A stretch of 7,684 nucleotides of DNA from Candidatus Sediminicultor tertius (GCA_003527405.1 DPXH01000008.1:1-7684), one strand, 5' to 3'. Counted from the first letter of the stretch, positions 1-7,216 are shown. Numbers and translations: made by a program. The notes: generated by a model from the letters alone, not told the origin.

Positions 1-30
1 ATAAATTATAAAGTACGAGGAGAAATTCAA

Positions 31-2841
31 ATGGAATACAAAGATACCTTAAATTTACCGAAAACAAAATTTAAAATGAAAGCGAATTTAGCCCGGGAAG
101 AGCCCAAATTATTAGAATTTTGGGAAGAACAGAAAATCTACAAGAAAGTACTGGAAAAAAAGAAAATCCTGGAAAAATACATCTTGCACGATGGGCCTCC
201 CTATGCTAATGGGAATATCCATATAGGAACCGCCTATAATAAGATATTAAAAGATATAATCCCCAAATATAAATCGATGAAAGGGTATAATTCCCACTAT
301 GTTCCGGGATGGGATACCCACGGGTTACCTATTGAATTTCAGGTTACCAAAGATATGAAGGTTGATTTAAGCGAGGTAGACCCGGTTGAATTGAGGAAGA
401 AATGTACCGAGTATGCCAAACATTATATCAATGTGCAAAGAGAAGAGTTTAAGCGGTTAGGGGTAATGGCAGAATGGGAAAACCCCTATCTAACCCTCAA
501 CCCTGCTTATGAGGCAGAACAGATAGAAATATTTAAAAAGATGTTTTCCAAAGGATATATCTATAAAGGATTAAAGCCGGTATACTGGTGTGCTAATTGT
601 GAAACAGCTCTGGCAGCAGCGGAGATAGAATATCACGACAAAGAATCTTCCTCCATATACGTTAAATTTTTAATAAAAGATAGTCTGGCGGAAATACTCC
701 CGGATAGTAAATCGGAAGAAAATTACGCGGTCATCTGGACTACTACCCCCTGGACTATTCCCGGCAACATGGCCGTTGCCTTAAATCCCGAGATTGAATA
801 TAGTTTAGTTAAAACAGAAAAAGGGAATCTCTTATTGGCTTCCGCCCTGATAGAAAAAGTAATGAAAGAAATTGAAATTGTTGATTACAAGGTTGTCGGA
901 AAGGCAAAAGGTAAATTACTTGAGGGGTTAAAGTGTAAACATCCTATTTTTGACCGGGACTCGCTAATAATATTAGGAGACCATGTTTTATTGGATGAAG
1001 GGACCGGTTGTGTCCACACTGCTCCCGGACACGGACAGGAGGATTATGAGATAGGAGTAAAATATAAAATACCTATATTTACTACCCTTGATAGCCAGGG
1101 AAAATTCAACCAAGAAGGTGGAAAGTTTGAAGGATTAACCTATAAAGAAGGAAATGTAGCAGTAATAGAAGAATTGACCAAGAACGGAACTTTACTTAAG
1201 GTTGGTAAAATAATGCATTCTTATCCCCACTGCTGGCGCTGTAAAAAACCGGTAGTATTTCGGGCGACCGAGCAATGGTTTGTTAGCATCGAGGCTTTTC
1301 GTGATTTAGCCCTGAAAGAAATTGAAAAGGTGCAATTTGTTCCTGACTGGGGTAAGGAAAAAATATACGGTATGGTGGAGAATAGGACCGACTGGTGCAT
1401 CTCCCGCCAGAGGGTATGGGGAGTACCCCTCCCGGTTTTCTACTGTAAAGGATGCGGAGAAATTATAGTAAACGAAGAAACCATAAATTCGGTTAAAAAG
1501 TTGTTCCTGGAAAAAGGTTCGGATTCCTGGTTTGCTCTGTCTGCCCGGGAAATTCTACCCAAAGATTATCAATGTCCCCACTGCCAGGGTAAAGATTTTG
1601 AGAAAGAAAAAGATATAATGGATGTATGGTTTGACTCCGGATGCAGTCATGCGGCAGTGCTCAAGACGAGAGAGGAACTCCACTGGCCGGCAGAATTGTA
1701 CCTGGAAGGGACAGACCAGCATAGAGGTTGGTTTCAAACCTCACTGCTGACTTCGGTGGCTGCTTTTGAAGAAGCACCTTATAAAACTGTTCTGACTCAT
1801 GGATTCATTGTCGATGCAGAAGGCAGGAAAATGTCCAAATCCATAGGCAATGTCATTGCCCCTCAGGAGATTATTGAAAAATACGGAGCAGATATATTAA
1901 GATTATGGGTAGCCTCTTCTGATTACCGCACAGATATCAGGATCTCTTCTGCGATATTAGATCAATTGGTGGAAATATACCGGAGGGTTAGAAATACCGC
2001 CAGGTTTATCCTGGGAAATTTATCCGACTTTAATCCCGATACTGATGTAGTTTCTTATGATAGACTTAACGAATTAGACAGATTAGCCTTGAGCAATTTT
2101 CAAAGTTTGGTAAAAAGGGTAAATGAGTGCTATGATAAATTTGAATTTCATTCTCTTTATCATGAAATTCATAACTTCTGTGCCGTCGATCTGAGTTCAT
2201 TTTATCTGGATATAATTAAGGACAGATTGTACACCGCATTTGCCGATTCCGAAGAGCGCCGGGCAGCTCAAACCGTATTGTATCAGATAATAAATGATTT
2301 GGTTAAACTGATTGCCCCGGTATTAAGTTTTACCGCAGAGGAAATCTGGCAGTACTTAAGAGAAATTGTAAAAGGCGAAGAAAGCGTATTTCTTGCCCCC
2401 TGGCCGGAAGTTAATGAAAATTATAGGGATAGAAATTTAGAAAAAAAATGGGAGAATATCCTAAAGATCAGAAAAGATGTTTTAAAAGCCCTGGAGATAA
2501 AAAGAGGAGAAGGCTTTATCGGCAATTCTTTAGAAGCACAGGTAAATATTTATACCGAAGATAAAGAAGTTTATGATTATTTAATCTCCTTTAAAGAACC
2601 GTTAGAAACCATATTTATAGTTTCTAAAATCGATATAGTTCATGTAGAAGGAGAAAAAGACCTTTCTTCCGATGCCTATACGGGGGTTGAATTTCCGGAT
2701 ATTAAAGTGTTGATAACCAGAGCACCGGGCAAGAAGTGCGAAAGGTGCTGGTGTTACAGTGAGACAGTAGGAAGAGAGCGGAAATATCCGACGATCTGTG
2801 AAAAATGTGCTAAAGTAATGCACGAACATTTTGAGGAGTAA
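31..2841 (+). CDS. ileS: Isoleucyl-tRNA synthetase (IleRS), class I
   Basis: Charges tRNA-Ile with isoleucine in the cytoplasm and edits misactivated valine. The 936 residues match the usual length of bacterial IleRS. Visible in order: the nucleotide-binding signature PYANGNIHIGT (58-67, HIGT in place of HIGH); the CP1 editing domain with WTTTPWT (236-242) and HTAPGHGQEDY (329-339), whose H329 and D338 correspond to editing residues of the family; DWCISRQR (454-461); KMSKS (600-604); an anticodon-binding helical region (about 650-830); and a C-terminal zinc finger with C903, C906, C923 and C926. A second CxxC pair lies in FYCKGC and CPHC of the connective region. The ATG follows a strong Shine-Dalgarno GAGGAG (17-22) at 8 bases. 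It is first of a tight run with lspA and lgt. Any T-box or promoter would lie left of the window. Identity is near certain. Confidence 0.98.
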   Translation: MEYKDTLNLPKTKFKMKANLAREEPKLLEFWEEQKIYKKVLEKKKILEKYILHDGPPYANGNIHIGTAYNKILKDIIPKYKSMKGYNSHYVPGWDTHGLPIEFQVTKDMKVDLSEVDPVELRKKCTEYAKHYINVQREEFKRLGVMAEWENPYLTLNPAYEAEQIEIFKKMFSKGYIYKGLKPVYWCANCETALAAAEIEYHDKESSSIYVKFLIKDSLAEILPDSKSEENYAVIWTTTPWTIPGNMAVALNPEIEYSLVKTEKGNLLLASALIEKVMKEIEIVDYKVVGKAKGKLLEGLKCKHPIFDRDSLIILGDHVLLDEGTGCVHTAPGHGQEDYEIGVKYKIPIFTTLDSQGKFNQEGGKFEGLTYKEGNVAVIEELTKNGTLLKVGKIMHSYPHCWRCKKPVVFRATEQWFVSIEAFRDLALKEIEKVQFVPDWGKEKIYGMVENRTDWCISRQRVWGVPLPVFYCKGCGEIIVNEETINSVKKLFLEKGSDSWFALSAREILPKDYQCPHCQGKDFEKEKDIMDVWFDSGCSHAAVLKTREELHWPAELYLEGTDQHRGWFQTSLLTSVAAFEEAPYKTVLTHGFIVDAEGRKMSKSIGNVIAPQEIIEKYGADILRLWVASSDYRTDIRISSAILDQLVEIYRRVRNTARFILGNLSDFNPDTDVVSYDRLNELDRLALSNFQSLVKRVNECYDKFEFHSLYHEIHNFCAVDLSSFYLDIIKDRLYTAFADSEERRAAQTVLYQIINDLVKLIAPVLSFTAEEIWQYLREIVKGEESVFLAPWPEVNENYRDRNLEKKWENILKIRKDVLKALEIKRGEGFIGNSLEAQVNIYTEDKEVYDYLISFKEPLETIFIVSKIDIVHVEGEKDLSSDAYTGVEFPDIKVLITRAPGKKCERCWCYSETVGRERKYPTICEKCAKVMHEHFEE
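2833..2838 (+). promoter_or_regulatory. Ribosome binding site of lspA, inside the 3' end of ileS
   Basis: GAGGAG encodes the last two Glu codons of IleRS and lies directly before its TAA. It is 13 bases upstream of the ATG at 2852, slightly long but usable. An in-frame TTG at 2831 would overlap this site and has no Shine-Dalgarno of its own, so the ATG is preferred. The arrangement suggests translational coupling of lspA to ileS. Confidence 0.6.
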
Positions 2842-2851
2842 AAGAAATACC

Positions 2852-3397
2852 ATGGGTTTTATATTTTTTGCCTTATTTATTATCTTGCTTGATCAGGCAA
2901 GTAAATTATACATTCAGTACAGCATGCATATAGGAGAGTCTATACCGGTAATTGAGGGGATATTTCATATTACTTATATAGAGAATCCCCGGACCTCCTT
3001 TGGTCTTTTTGAATATAATTCCTCGTTCTTTGCAATAGCGGCGATAATTTCCGTAATTTTGGTCATCTTAATCTACAAAAAAATAATTTTCAAAAAGGAC
3101 TCTTTTATGTATATCCCTTTAACCCTTGTCCTGGGCGGTGCAGTAGGTAATCTTATTGATCGGGTAAGAGTTAATGGAATGGTAATAGATTTTATAGATT
3201 TTAGAATCTGGCCGATTTTTAATTTTGCCGATTCGGCAGTAGTGTGCGGAATGTTGGTATTGCTGATTCATCTTCTGTTCCATGCCCCGGGGAAAGAAAA
3301 GGAAGATGAGGGGGAAGAAGGAGAAAGGGGTAAATGGGAAGAAGAGGAAGAGAATATAAAGAATATTAAAAAATATAGAGAGGAAAAAAAGGAGTAA
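2852..3397 (+). CDS. lspA: Lipoprotein signal peptidase (signal peptidase II)
   Basis: Membrane aspartyl protease that cleaves the signal peptide of prolipoproteins after Lgt has lipidated the cysteine. From the ATG the protein has 181 residues. Family landmarks: LLDQASK at the end of helix 1 (D14), GNLIDR (100-104), VIDFIDF with catalytic D113 and FNFADS with catalytic D127. About four membrane helices are apparent. Two features are odd. The conserved block usually read as N-x-G-A-A-F is N45-P-R-T-S-F-G here. A charged tail of about 38 residues (144-181, rich in Glu and Lys) follows the last helix, whereas the family usually ends soon after it, at about 150-165 residues. The tail is encoded by a nearly pure purine tract. 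The start was chosen over the TTG at 2831 because of the ribosome binding site. The gene starts 10 bases after ileS and ends 6 before lgt. Confidence 0.95.
   Translation: MGFIFFALFIILLDQASKLYIQYSMHIGESIPVIEGIFHITYIENPRTSFGLFEYNSSFFAIAAIISVILVILIYKKIIFKKDSFMYIPLTLVLGGAVGNLIDRVRVNGMVIDFIDFRIWPIFNFADSAVVCGMLVLLIHLLFHAPGKEKEDEGEEGERGKWEEEEENIKNIKKYREEKKE
3289..3354 (+). other. Polypurine tract within the 3' end of lspA
   Basis: Of 66 bases only three are pyrimidines (T at 3307, 3331 and 3335), including an unbroken purine run of 23 at 3308-3330. It encodes the Glu/Lys/Gly-rich tail of LspA. The purine bias continues more loosely to 3394 and provides the AGGAG (3390-3394) ribosome binding site of lgt. 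The tract is seen directly; any structural role such as triplex formation is inference. Confidence 0.8.
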
Positions 3398-3403
3398 ATT
3401 TTA

Positions 3404-4204
3404 ATGTATAGAATTTTATTTACTGTTGGTTCATTTCCCATCTATTCTTACGGGGTGATGATTGCTTTAGCTTTTATTACGGCTATTCTTTTAGCGATGA
3501 AAGAAGCAAAAAGATACGGAGAAAACCCGGAAAGAGTTTTGGATATAAGTTTGTATGCTATTCTAGGTGCCCTGATAGGGGGGAGATTGGGATACATCTT
3601 GCAATATCTCGATTATTATTTAAAAAATCCTCTTAAAATATTATATTTCAGGCAGGGCGGATTAAGCTTCGTAGGAGGGTTTTTGGTAGCTTATTTCCTG
3701 TGCTGGCTGTATGTCAAAAGAACCAAGATCTCATTCTGGAAATATGCGGATATTGCCGCCCCTTCCATTGCTATCGGATTGGGGATCGGTAGGATAGGTT
3801 GTTTATTAAATGGCTGCTGCTTTGGTGTAGTAACAGAAAATTACGGCATTAAATTTCCTTCTTTGCACATGCCCCCGGTGTATTTACAGCAGTTAAAAGA
3901 TGGATTGATTGCCTCCGGAAGTTCCTGTACTCTCCCGGTAATTCCTACCCAAATTTATACTTCTTTGTGCGGCTTTTTAATATTTTTTATTCTTCACTGG
4001 ATGAAAAAATATAAAAAGTATGATGGATTTCTTATGTTGAACTTCTTTATATTATATTCAATTTCCCGGTTTACCATAGAGTTTTTCAGATTTTACGAAA
4101 ATAATTACAAGATATTTAATCTGTTAACCATTACTCAGGCAATTTTACTGGGTGTTGTGCTGGTTTCCCTGGTGTTCATGAATATTTTAAAGAAAAAAGC
4201 ATAA
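3404..4204 (+). CDS. lgt: Phosphatidylglycerol:prolipoprotein diacylglyceryl transferase
   Basis: Integral membrane enzyme that moves diacylglycerol from phosphatidylglycerol to the lipobox cysteine of prolipoproteins, the step before LspA. It has 266 residues, normal for the family, and several hydrophobic helices. Landmarks: SYGVM with Y16; GGRLGY with R61; RQGGLSFVGG (83-92); the signature GIGRIGCLLNGCCFG (127-141) with R130; PTQIY (181-185); and SRFTIEFFR (221-229) with R222 and E226, equivalent to E. coli R239 and E243. Two positions differ from E. coli: V90 sits where His103 (often His or Tyr) is expected, and C133 replaces Asn146. The cysteine-rich GRIGC..GCC form occurs in a known branch of Lgt; the Val is stranger. 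AGGAG (3390-3394) lies 9 bases before the ATG. Probably last gene of the ileS-lspA-lgt operon. Confidence 0.95.
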   Translation: MYRILFTVGSFPIYSYGVMIALAFITAILLAMKEAKRYGENPERVLDISLYAILGALIGGRLGYILQYLDYYLKNPLKILYFRQGGLSFVGGFLVAYFLCWLYVKRTKISFWKYADIAAPSIAIGLGIGRIGCLLNGCCFGVVTENYGIKFPSLHMPPVYLQQLKDGLIASGSSCTLPVIPTQIYTSLCGFLIFFILHWMKKYKKYDGFLMLNFFILYSISRFTIEFFRFYENNYKIFNLLTITQAILLGVVLVSLVFMNILKKKA

Positions 4205-4209
4205 TTAGT

Positions 4210-4241
4210 TAGTTGTTTAGCTGGTTACCTGGTTAGCTGGT
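4210..4241. repeat. Tandem octamer repeat, unit TAGCTGGT
   Basis: Four consecutive 8-base units immediately follow lgt: TAGTTGTT (4210-4217, degenerate), TAGCTGGT (4218-4225), TACCTGGT (4226-4233) and TAGCTGGT (4234-4241). It lies 6 bases after the lgt stop and has no coding sense. A similar TTAGTGGTTAGTTAG string begins the other gap near 7250. Confidence 0.75.
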
Positions 4242-4285
4242 TAAGAAAATAAGAGAAAGAAACCAGAAGTCATTAGTTTTCATGT

Positions 4286-4361
4286 TGTAGGGGTTCGATT
4301 TATCGAACCCGCAAAATGGAATTATCTAAATAATTCGGGGCGGATGAATCCGCCCCCTACA
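4286..4361. repeat. Paired REP-like hairpin element (BIME type), copy 1
   Basis: A 76-base element bounded by the inverted ends TGTAGGGG (4286-4293) and CCCCTACA (4354-4361). Left hairpin: GTAG (4287-4290), arm GGGTTCGAT (4291-4299), TT, arm ATCGAACCC (4302-4310). Right hairpin: GGGGCGGAT (4337-4345), GA, ATCCGCCCC (4348-4356), then CTAC (4357-4360). All nine base pairs match in both. A 26-base AT-rich spacer separates them. Two inverted hairpins, each with GTAG at the outer foot, match the organisation of REP pairs handled by RAYT (TnpA-REP) transposases. No clear target duplication is seen. No T-run follows on either strand, so it does not look like an intrinsic terminator. It fills the lgt-rluD gap. 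Confidence 0.85.
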
Positions 4362-4386
4362 AAATTAAATTGTAAATTCTGAATGA

Positions 4387-4406
4387 CAACACGGTACGCC
4401 GCGTTG
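4387..4406. other. GC-rich hairpin with TACG loop
   Basis: CAACACGG (4387-4394) and CCGCGTTG (4399-4406) can pair except for one A/C mismatch, around the loop TACG. It is clearly richer in GC than its surroundings and lies 25 bases after the paired-hairpin element. It lacks the GTAG foot and so belongs to a different type. No T-run follows, so a terminator role is unlikely. Its function is unknown. Confidence 0.45.
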
Positions 4407-4432
4407 CTACGATAACTAAAGACTAATTTAAA
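4404..4432 (+). promoter_or_regulatory. Possible sigma-70 type promoter for rluD
   Basis: TTGCTA (4404-4409) and TTTAAA (4427-4432), each matching four of six consensus bases, are spaced by 17 bases. Transcription would begin near 4439, about 20 bases before the rluD ATG. The 256-base gap after lgt makes a separate promoter plausible, but the match is weak in AT-rich DNA. Confidence 0.2.
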
Positions 4433-4460
4433 AACTTGTCAAAGGACAGTTCCCTGATAG

Positions 4461-5390
4461 ATGATGGAAAAAGAAAAAAGTTTAATATTCACAGGTGAAG
4501 AGAAGATCAGAATCGACCTCTATTTGACCCAACAGGAAATATACCCCTCCAGATCCCAGATTAGGAACTTAATCGCTCAGGGCAAGGTAAAAGTAAATGG
4601 CAACCCGGTTAAACCAAGTTATATCTTGAAAAACGGAGATACGATAGATTTAAGCCTGCCCGAAAATATAGAATTAAAGATTAAGGCAGAAGACATTCCC
4701 CTGGATATAATCTACGAAGATGAACATCTGGTGGTGGTCAATAAACCGGCCGATATGATTGTTCATCCTGCAGGGAAAATTAACTCCGGCACCCTGGTGA
4801 ATGCCCTGCTTTACCATTGCCGGGATTCCTTATCCGGGATAGGCGGAGTGATCAGGCCGGGCATCGTACACCGCCTGGATAAAAATACCTCCGGTCTGAT
4901 GGTAGTGGCAAAAAATGATTTTGCCCACCTTGACCTGTCAAAGCAGATAAAAAAACATGAAGTAACTAAGAAATACCTCACCCTGGTCCACGGTAATCTG
5001 AAAGATGATTCCGGAATTATCGATGCACCGATCGGCCGGAGCCTGAAGAATAGGAAAAAGGTGGCAGTGACAGTAGAGGGAAAAAGCAGGGAAGCAATAA
5101 CTCACTTCAAGGTGTTAAAAAGATTTTCCGGTTATACCCTGGTGGAAGCAACTCTTCGTACGGGCAGGACTCATCAGATAAGAGTGCATCTGGCTTTTAT
5201 CGGCCATTCTATAGTCGGTGACCAGCTATACGGTCACAGAAGGCAGGGATTGAATATAAACAGGCAGGCCCTACATTCTCATATTTTAGGTTTTGTGCAC
5301 CCCGTATCTAAAAAATATATGGAATTTTCTGCCCCTCTTCCCCAGGATATACAGGAACTAATTTATCGCCTGGAAGGGGAGGAAAAATAG
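4461..5390 (+). CDS. rluD: 23S rRNA pseudouridine synthase, RluA/RluD family
   Basis: Converts specific uridines of large-subunit rRNA to pseudouridine. It has 309 residues, usual for RluD-type enzymes. An S4 RNA-binding domain (about 16-75; SRSQIRNLIAQGKVKVNG) precedes the catalytic domain, with VVVNKPADMIVHPA (91-104), the motif HRLDKNTSG (137-145) holding catalytic D140, and GRTHQIRVHL (235-244). The S4 domain and HRLDK form place it in the RluA/C/D group; RluD-like (helix 69) specificity is inferred from the resemblance to Bacillus ylyB, which also follows lspA. Two ATG codons stand in tandem (4461 and 4464). The ribosome site is weak: AAAGGA (4441-4446) is 14 bases from the first ATG, so the exact start is uncertain by one residue or more. 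It converges with the downstream gene across 17 bases without a clear hairpin terminator. Confidence 0.93.
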   Translation: MMEKEKSLIFTGEEKIRIDLYLTQQEIYPSRSQIRNLIAQGKVKVNGNPVKPSYILKNGDTIDLSLPENIELKIKAEDIPLDIIYEDEHLVVVNKPADMIVHPAGKINSGTLVNALLYHCRDSLSGIGGVIRPGIVHRLDKNTSGLMVVAKNDFAHLDLSKQIKKHEVTKKYLTLVHGNLKDDSGIIDAPIGRSLKNRKKVAVTVEGKSREAITHFKVLKRFSGYTLVEATLRTGRTHQIRVHLAFIGHSIVGDQLYGHRRQGLNINRQALHSHILGFVHPVSKKYMEFSAPLPQDIQELIYRLEGEEK

Positions 5391-5407
5391 AGCATTAAAA
5401 TTATTTT

Positions 5408-7216
5408 TTAAGAAATCTTCTTCAAGTTCCTGATTTCCTCCGGATCAACTTTTATCCAAAGACCCTTTTCATGAGAATAGATAACCATTCCCGGCTTGGC
5501 GTTTTTAGGTTTTTTCACGTATTTTTTGAGAGTATAATCGACCAGTACTTTATTATCTTTTTTGGCTTTACTGAAATAGGCGGCTAAATTTGCGGCCTGA
5601 ATTAAGGTACTAAGCGGAAGAGATTGTTTATCCCCTTTATTTTTAATGATAACATGAGACCCCTGGATGTTTTTTGCGTGAAGCCAGGTATCATTGCCGG
5701 AAGCCAGTTTAAAGGTTAAGAAATCATTTTGCAGGTTATTCTTCCCCACGTAGATTTCCCAGCCATCTTTAGAGATATATTTAACCGGCGCCAGCCTGTT
5801 CTTCTCTTTTTTGGACTTTTTATGGGGAAGAGGAGCAGCGATCTTCTTGCCCCATCCCAATCCGGTTAATTTATTATAAATTTTGAGCAGATGGGGGAGA
5901 GAATTGATTTCTTGTTCATATAATCTCTGAAGCTCGGTTAGCCGGGCAAGCTTCAGTTGATGGCTCTGTAATTGCTCGGAAATTATCTGGTAACTATCCT
6001 TTGTTTTCCGGTATTTTTTAAAATATAACCGGGCATTCTCTAAGGGGGTTAATTTATCGTTTAGCGGGATGGTTATATTTTCCTGCCGGGGAGAATAATA
6101 GTTGATGGCAGTAATTTCCCTATCTCCTCTTTTAATGCCGGCAAGATTTGCTTTTATCAATTCACCGTTTATCTTATATTGTTCGCAATTTTTAACTTCT
6201 TCCAATTTTTTCTGGTAATCGCTTATCTTATTATTTATTTTGTCCATATTTTTTCTGATTATCTGGTCTATTTTATTTTGCATAGACAGGATTTCCCGTT
6301 CCCTTTCCAGTTCGCTAAACAAGGATTCCAGGCACGAATTCGCGTCTTTAAAAGTTTTCCTATGATATTTGGGAAACTGCACTGAATCGATTATAGACCA
6401 GGTTTTTATCTTTTTAGACAGGGGATCTAAAAAGAGGGCTGGCTGAAAATTATGATTTTTGATATCTGTTACCATTCTATTAAAAGAAGTCCAGAGCATT
6501 TCCTCGTCTGACCCGGATACCTCGGATAGGTACTTTTCCGGGGATAAATTGGCCTGAAGTACCACCTCTTTTGCGCTCTGAGGGCTTAGGCCGGTAAAAC
6601 TGTCCTGTATCAGCTCCCAGAGGGTTAAATCTTTATTCTCTGCGGATAGAGAATTGAAAATATTAAGGAAGGATTCGCGGTTAATATTCAGAGGGTCTAT
6701 TTTGTTTTGCGAAGGAGGGGGGATATAGAGCTTACCGGGCATAATCTCCCGGTACCTGCTGATATTGGAATCTATCAATTTTATGGCAGTTTCTATAGTT
6801 TTGTCTCCTTTGAGAAGAATCATATTACCGTGTTTGCCCATAAATTCCACTACCAGTATTTTATTTGGTAATTTACCGAATTTTTGGTAGGGTTTGATAA
6901 TAAAATGTAGAATACGGTCAAAATTGGGGTGTTCGATATCTAATAACTTACCTCCCTTTAGCTGATTTTGCAGAAGGGTCAAAAAAGGAGAGATGATGGT
7001 CTGCTGCCTGTTTTCTAATTCAGTAAAGTAAATTTCGGGAAGCGAGGGGTCAAGGGAAATATGGATATAAAAGGTGGTGGTTAAAAACTTAACAGATTTT
7101 ATCTCAATAATGATTTTATATTTTTTGGTTTGAATCAGATTTACTATCTTTCCCTCTTTAAATTTATCCAGAAGCTCTTTTCTCATCGCTTCTAAAGTAA
7201 TGCTATCCAGGGACAT
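5408..7216 (-). CDS. rqcH: NFACT-family ribosome quality control factor (RqcH; formerly 'fibronectin-binding protein')
   Basis: Bacterial RqcH/Rqc2 binds large ribosomal subunits obstructed by peptidyl-tRNA and directs addition of C-terminal alanine tails that mark the stalled chain for proteolysis. The protein has 602 residues, near family length. Domains: NFACT-N (about 1-220) starting MSLDSIT, with the FDR motif D100-R101 matching the tRNA-contacting Asp-Arg pair of Bacillus RqcH, the FMGKHGN block (125-131) and YIPPP (164-168); a helix-hairpin-helix (GLSPQSAKEVV, 209-219); two coiled-coil stretches (about 292-350 and 390-440); and NFACT-R (about 475-590) with DTWLHAKNIQGSHVIIK (509-525), DYT and KPGMVIYS. 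All key motifs are intact. On the minus strand AAGGAG precedes the ATG by 6 bases (AGGAG at 7227-7223). It stands alone on its strand. Older annotations call it FbpA, an adhesin, which the sequence gives no reason to prefer. Confidence 0.94.
   Translation of the reverse strand: MSLDSITLEAMRKELLDKFKEGKIVNLIQTKKYKIIIEIKSVKFLTTTFYIHISLDPSLPEIYFTELENRQQTIISPFLTLLQNQLKGGKLLDIEHPNFDRILHFIIKPYQKFGKLPNKILVVEFMGKHGNMILLKGDKTIETAIKLIDSNISRYREIMPGKLYIPPPSQNKIDPLNINRESFLNIFNSLSAENKDLTLWELIQDSFTGLSPQSAKEVVLQANLSPEKYLSEVSGSDEEMLWTSFNRMVTDIKNHNFQPALFLDPLSKKIKTWSIIDSVQFPKYHRKTFKDANSCLESLFSELEREREILSMQNKIDQIIRKNMDKINNKISDYQKKLEEVKNCEQYKINGELIKANLAGIKRGDREITAINYYSPRQENITIPLNDKLTPLENARLYFKKYRKTKDSYQIISEQLQSHQLKLARLTELQRLYEQEINSLPHLLKIYNKLTGLGWGKKIAAPLPHKKSKKEKNRLAPVKYISKDGWEIYVGKNNLQNDFLTFKLASGNDTWLHAKNIQGSHVIIKNKGDKQSLPLSTLIQAANLAAYFSKAKKDNKVLVDYTLKKYVKKPKNAKPGMVIYSHEKGLWIKVDPEEIRNLKKIS

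Noticed and set aside
1555..1737. Minus-strand reading frame of 60 codons
   Set aside because: It is antisense to the conserved catalytic core of ileS and shows no recognisable domain.
2831..2851. TTG start for lspA seven codons upstream
   Set aside because: It has no Shine-Dalgarno of its own and would place a basic stretch before helix 1, whereas the ATG at 2852 has GAGGAG upstream and gives a normal LspA N-terminus.
2602..2853. Minus-strand reading frame of 83 codons
   Set aside because: It lies opposite the conserved C-terminus of ileS including its zinc finger, and has no family resemblance or ribosome site; it is a shadow.
4290..4312. GGGTTCGATT resembling the T-arm of a tRNA
   Set aside because: The palindrome continues straight through the would-be T-loop, and no anticodon arm, D-arm or acceptor stem can be found around it. 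It is the left hairpin of the repeat element.
4286..4361. Intrinsic terminator for the ileS-lspA-lgt operon
   Set aside because: The stems are strong, but no T-run follows either hairpin on either strand, and the same element occurs upstream of rqcH where no gene ends.
4434..4455. TGTCAAAGGACAGTTCCC as an operator or transposon end before rluD
   Set aside because: GGACAGTTCC is only partly palindromic and no second copy exists in the window; the AAAGGA within it serves at best as a weak ribosome site.
5383..5409. Bidirectional terminator between rluD and rqcH, from AAAAATA and TATTTTT
   Set aside because: The only pairing is a short A/T stem with a loose loop; too weak to call, although the T-rich stretch may help termination.
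6179..6385. Plus-strand reading frame of 68 codons with hydrophobic character
   Set aside because: It is antisense to the coiled-coil part of rqcH; the Phe/Ile richness reflects the reverse of Lys/Glu/Asn codons.
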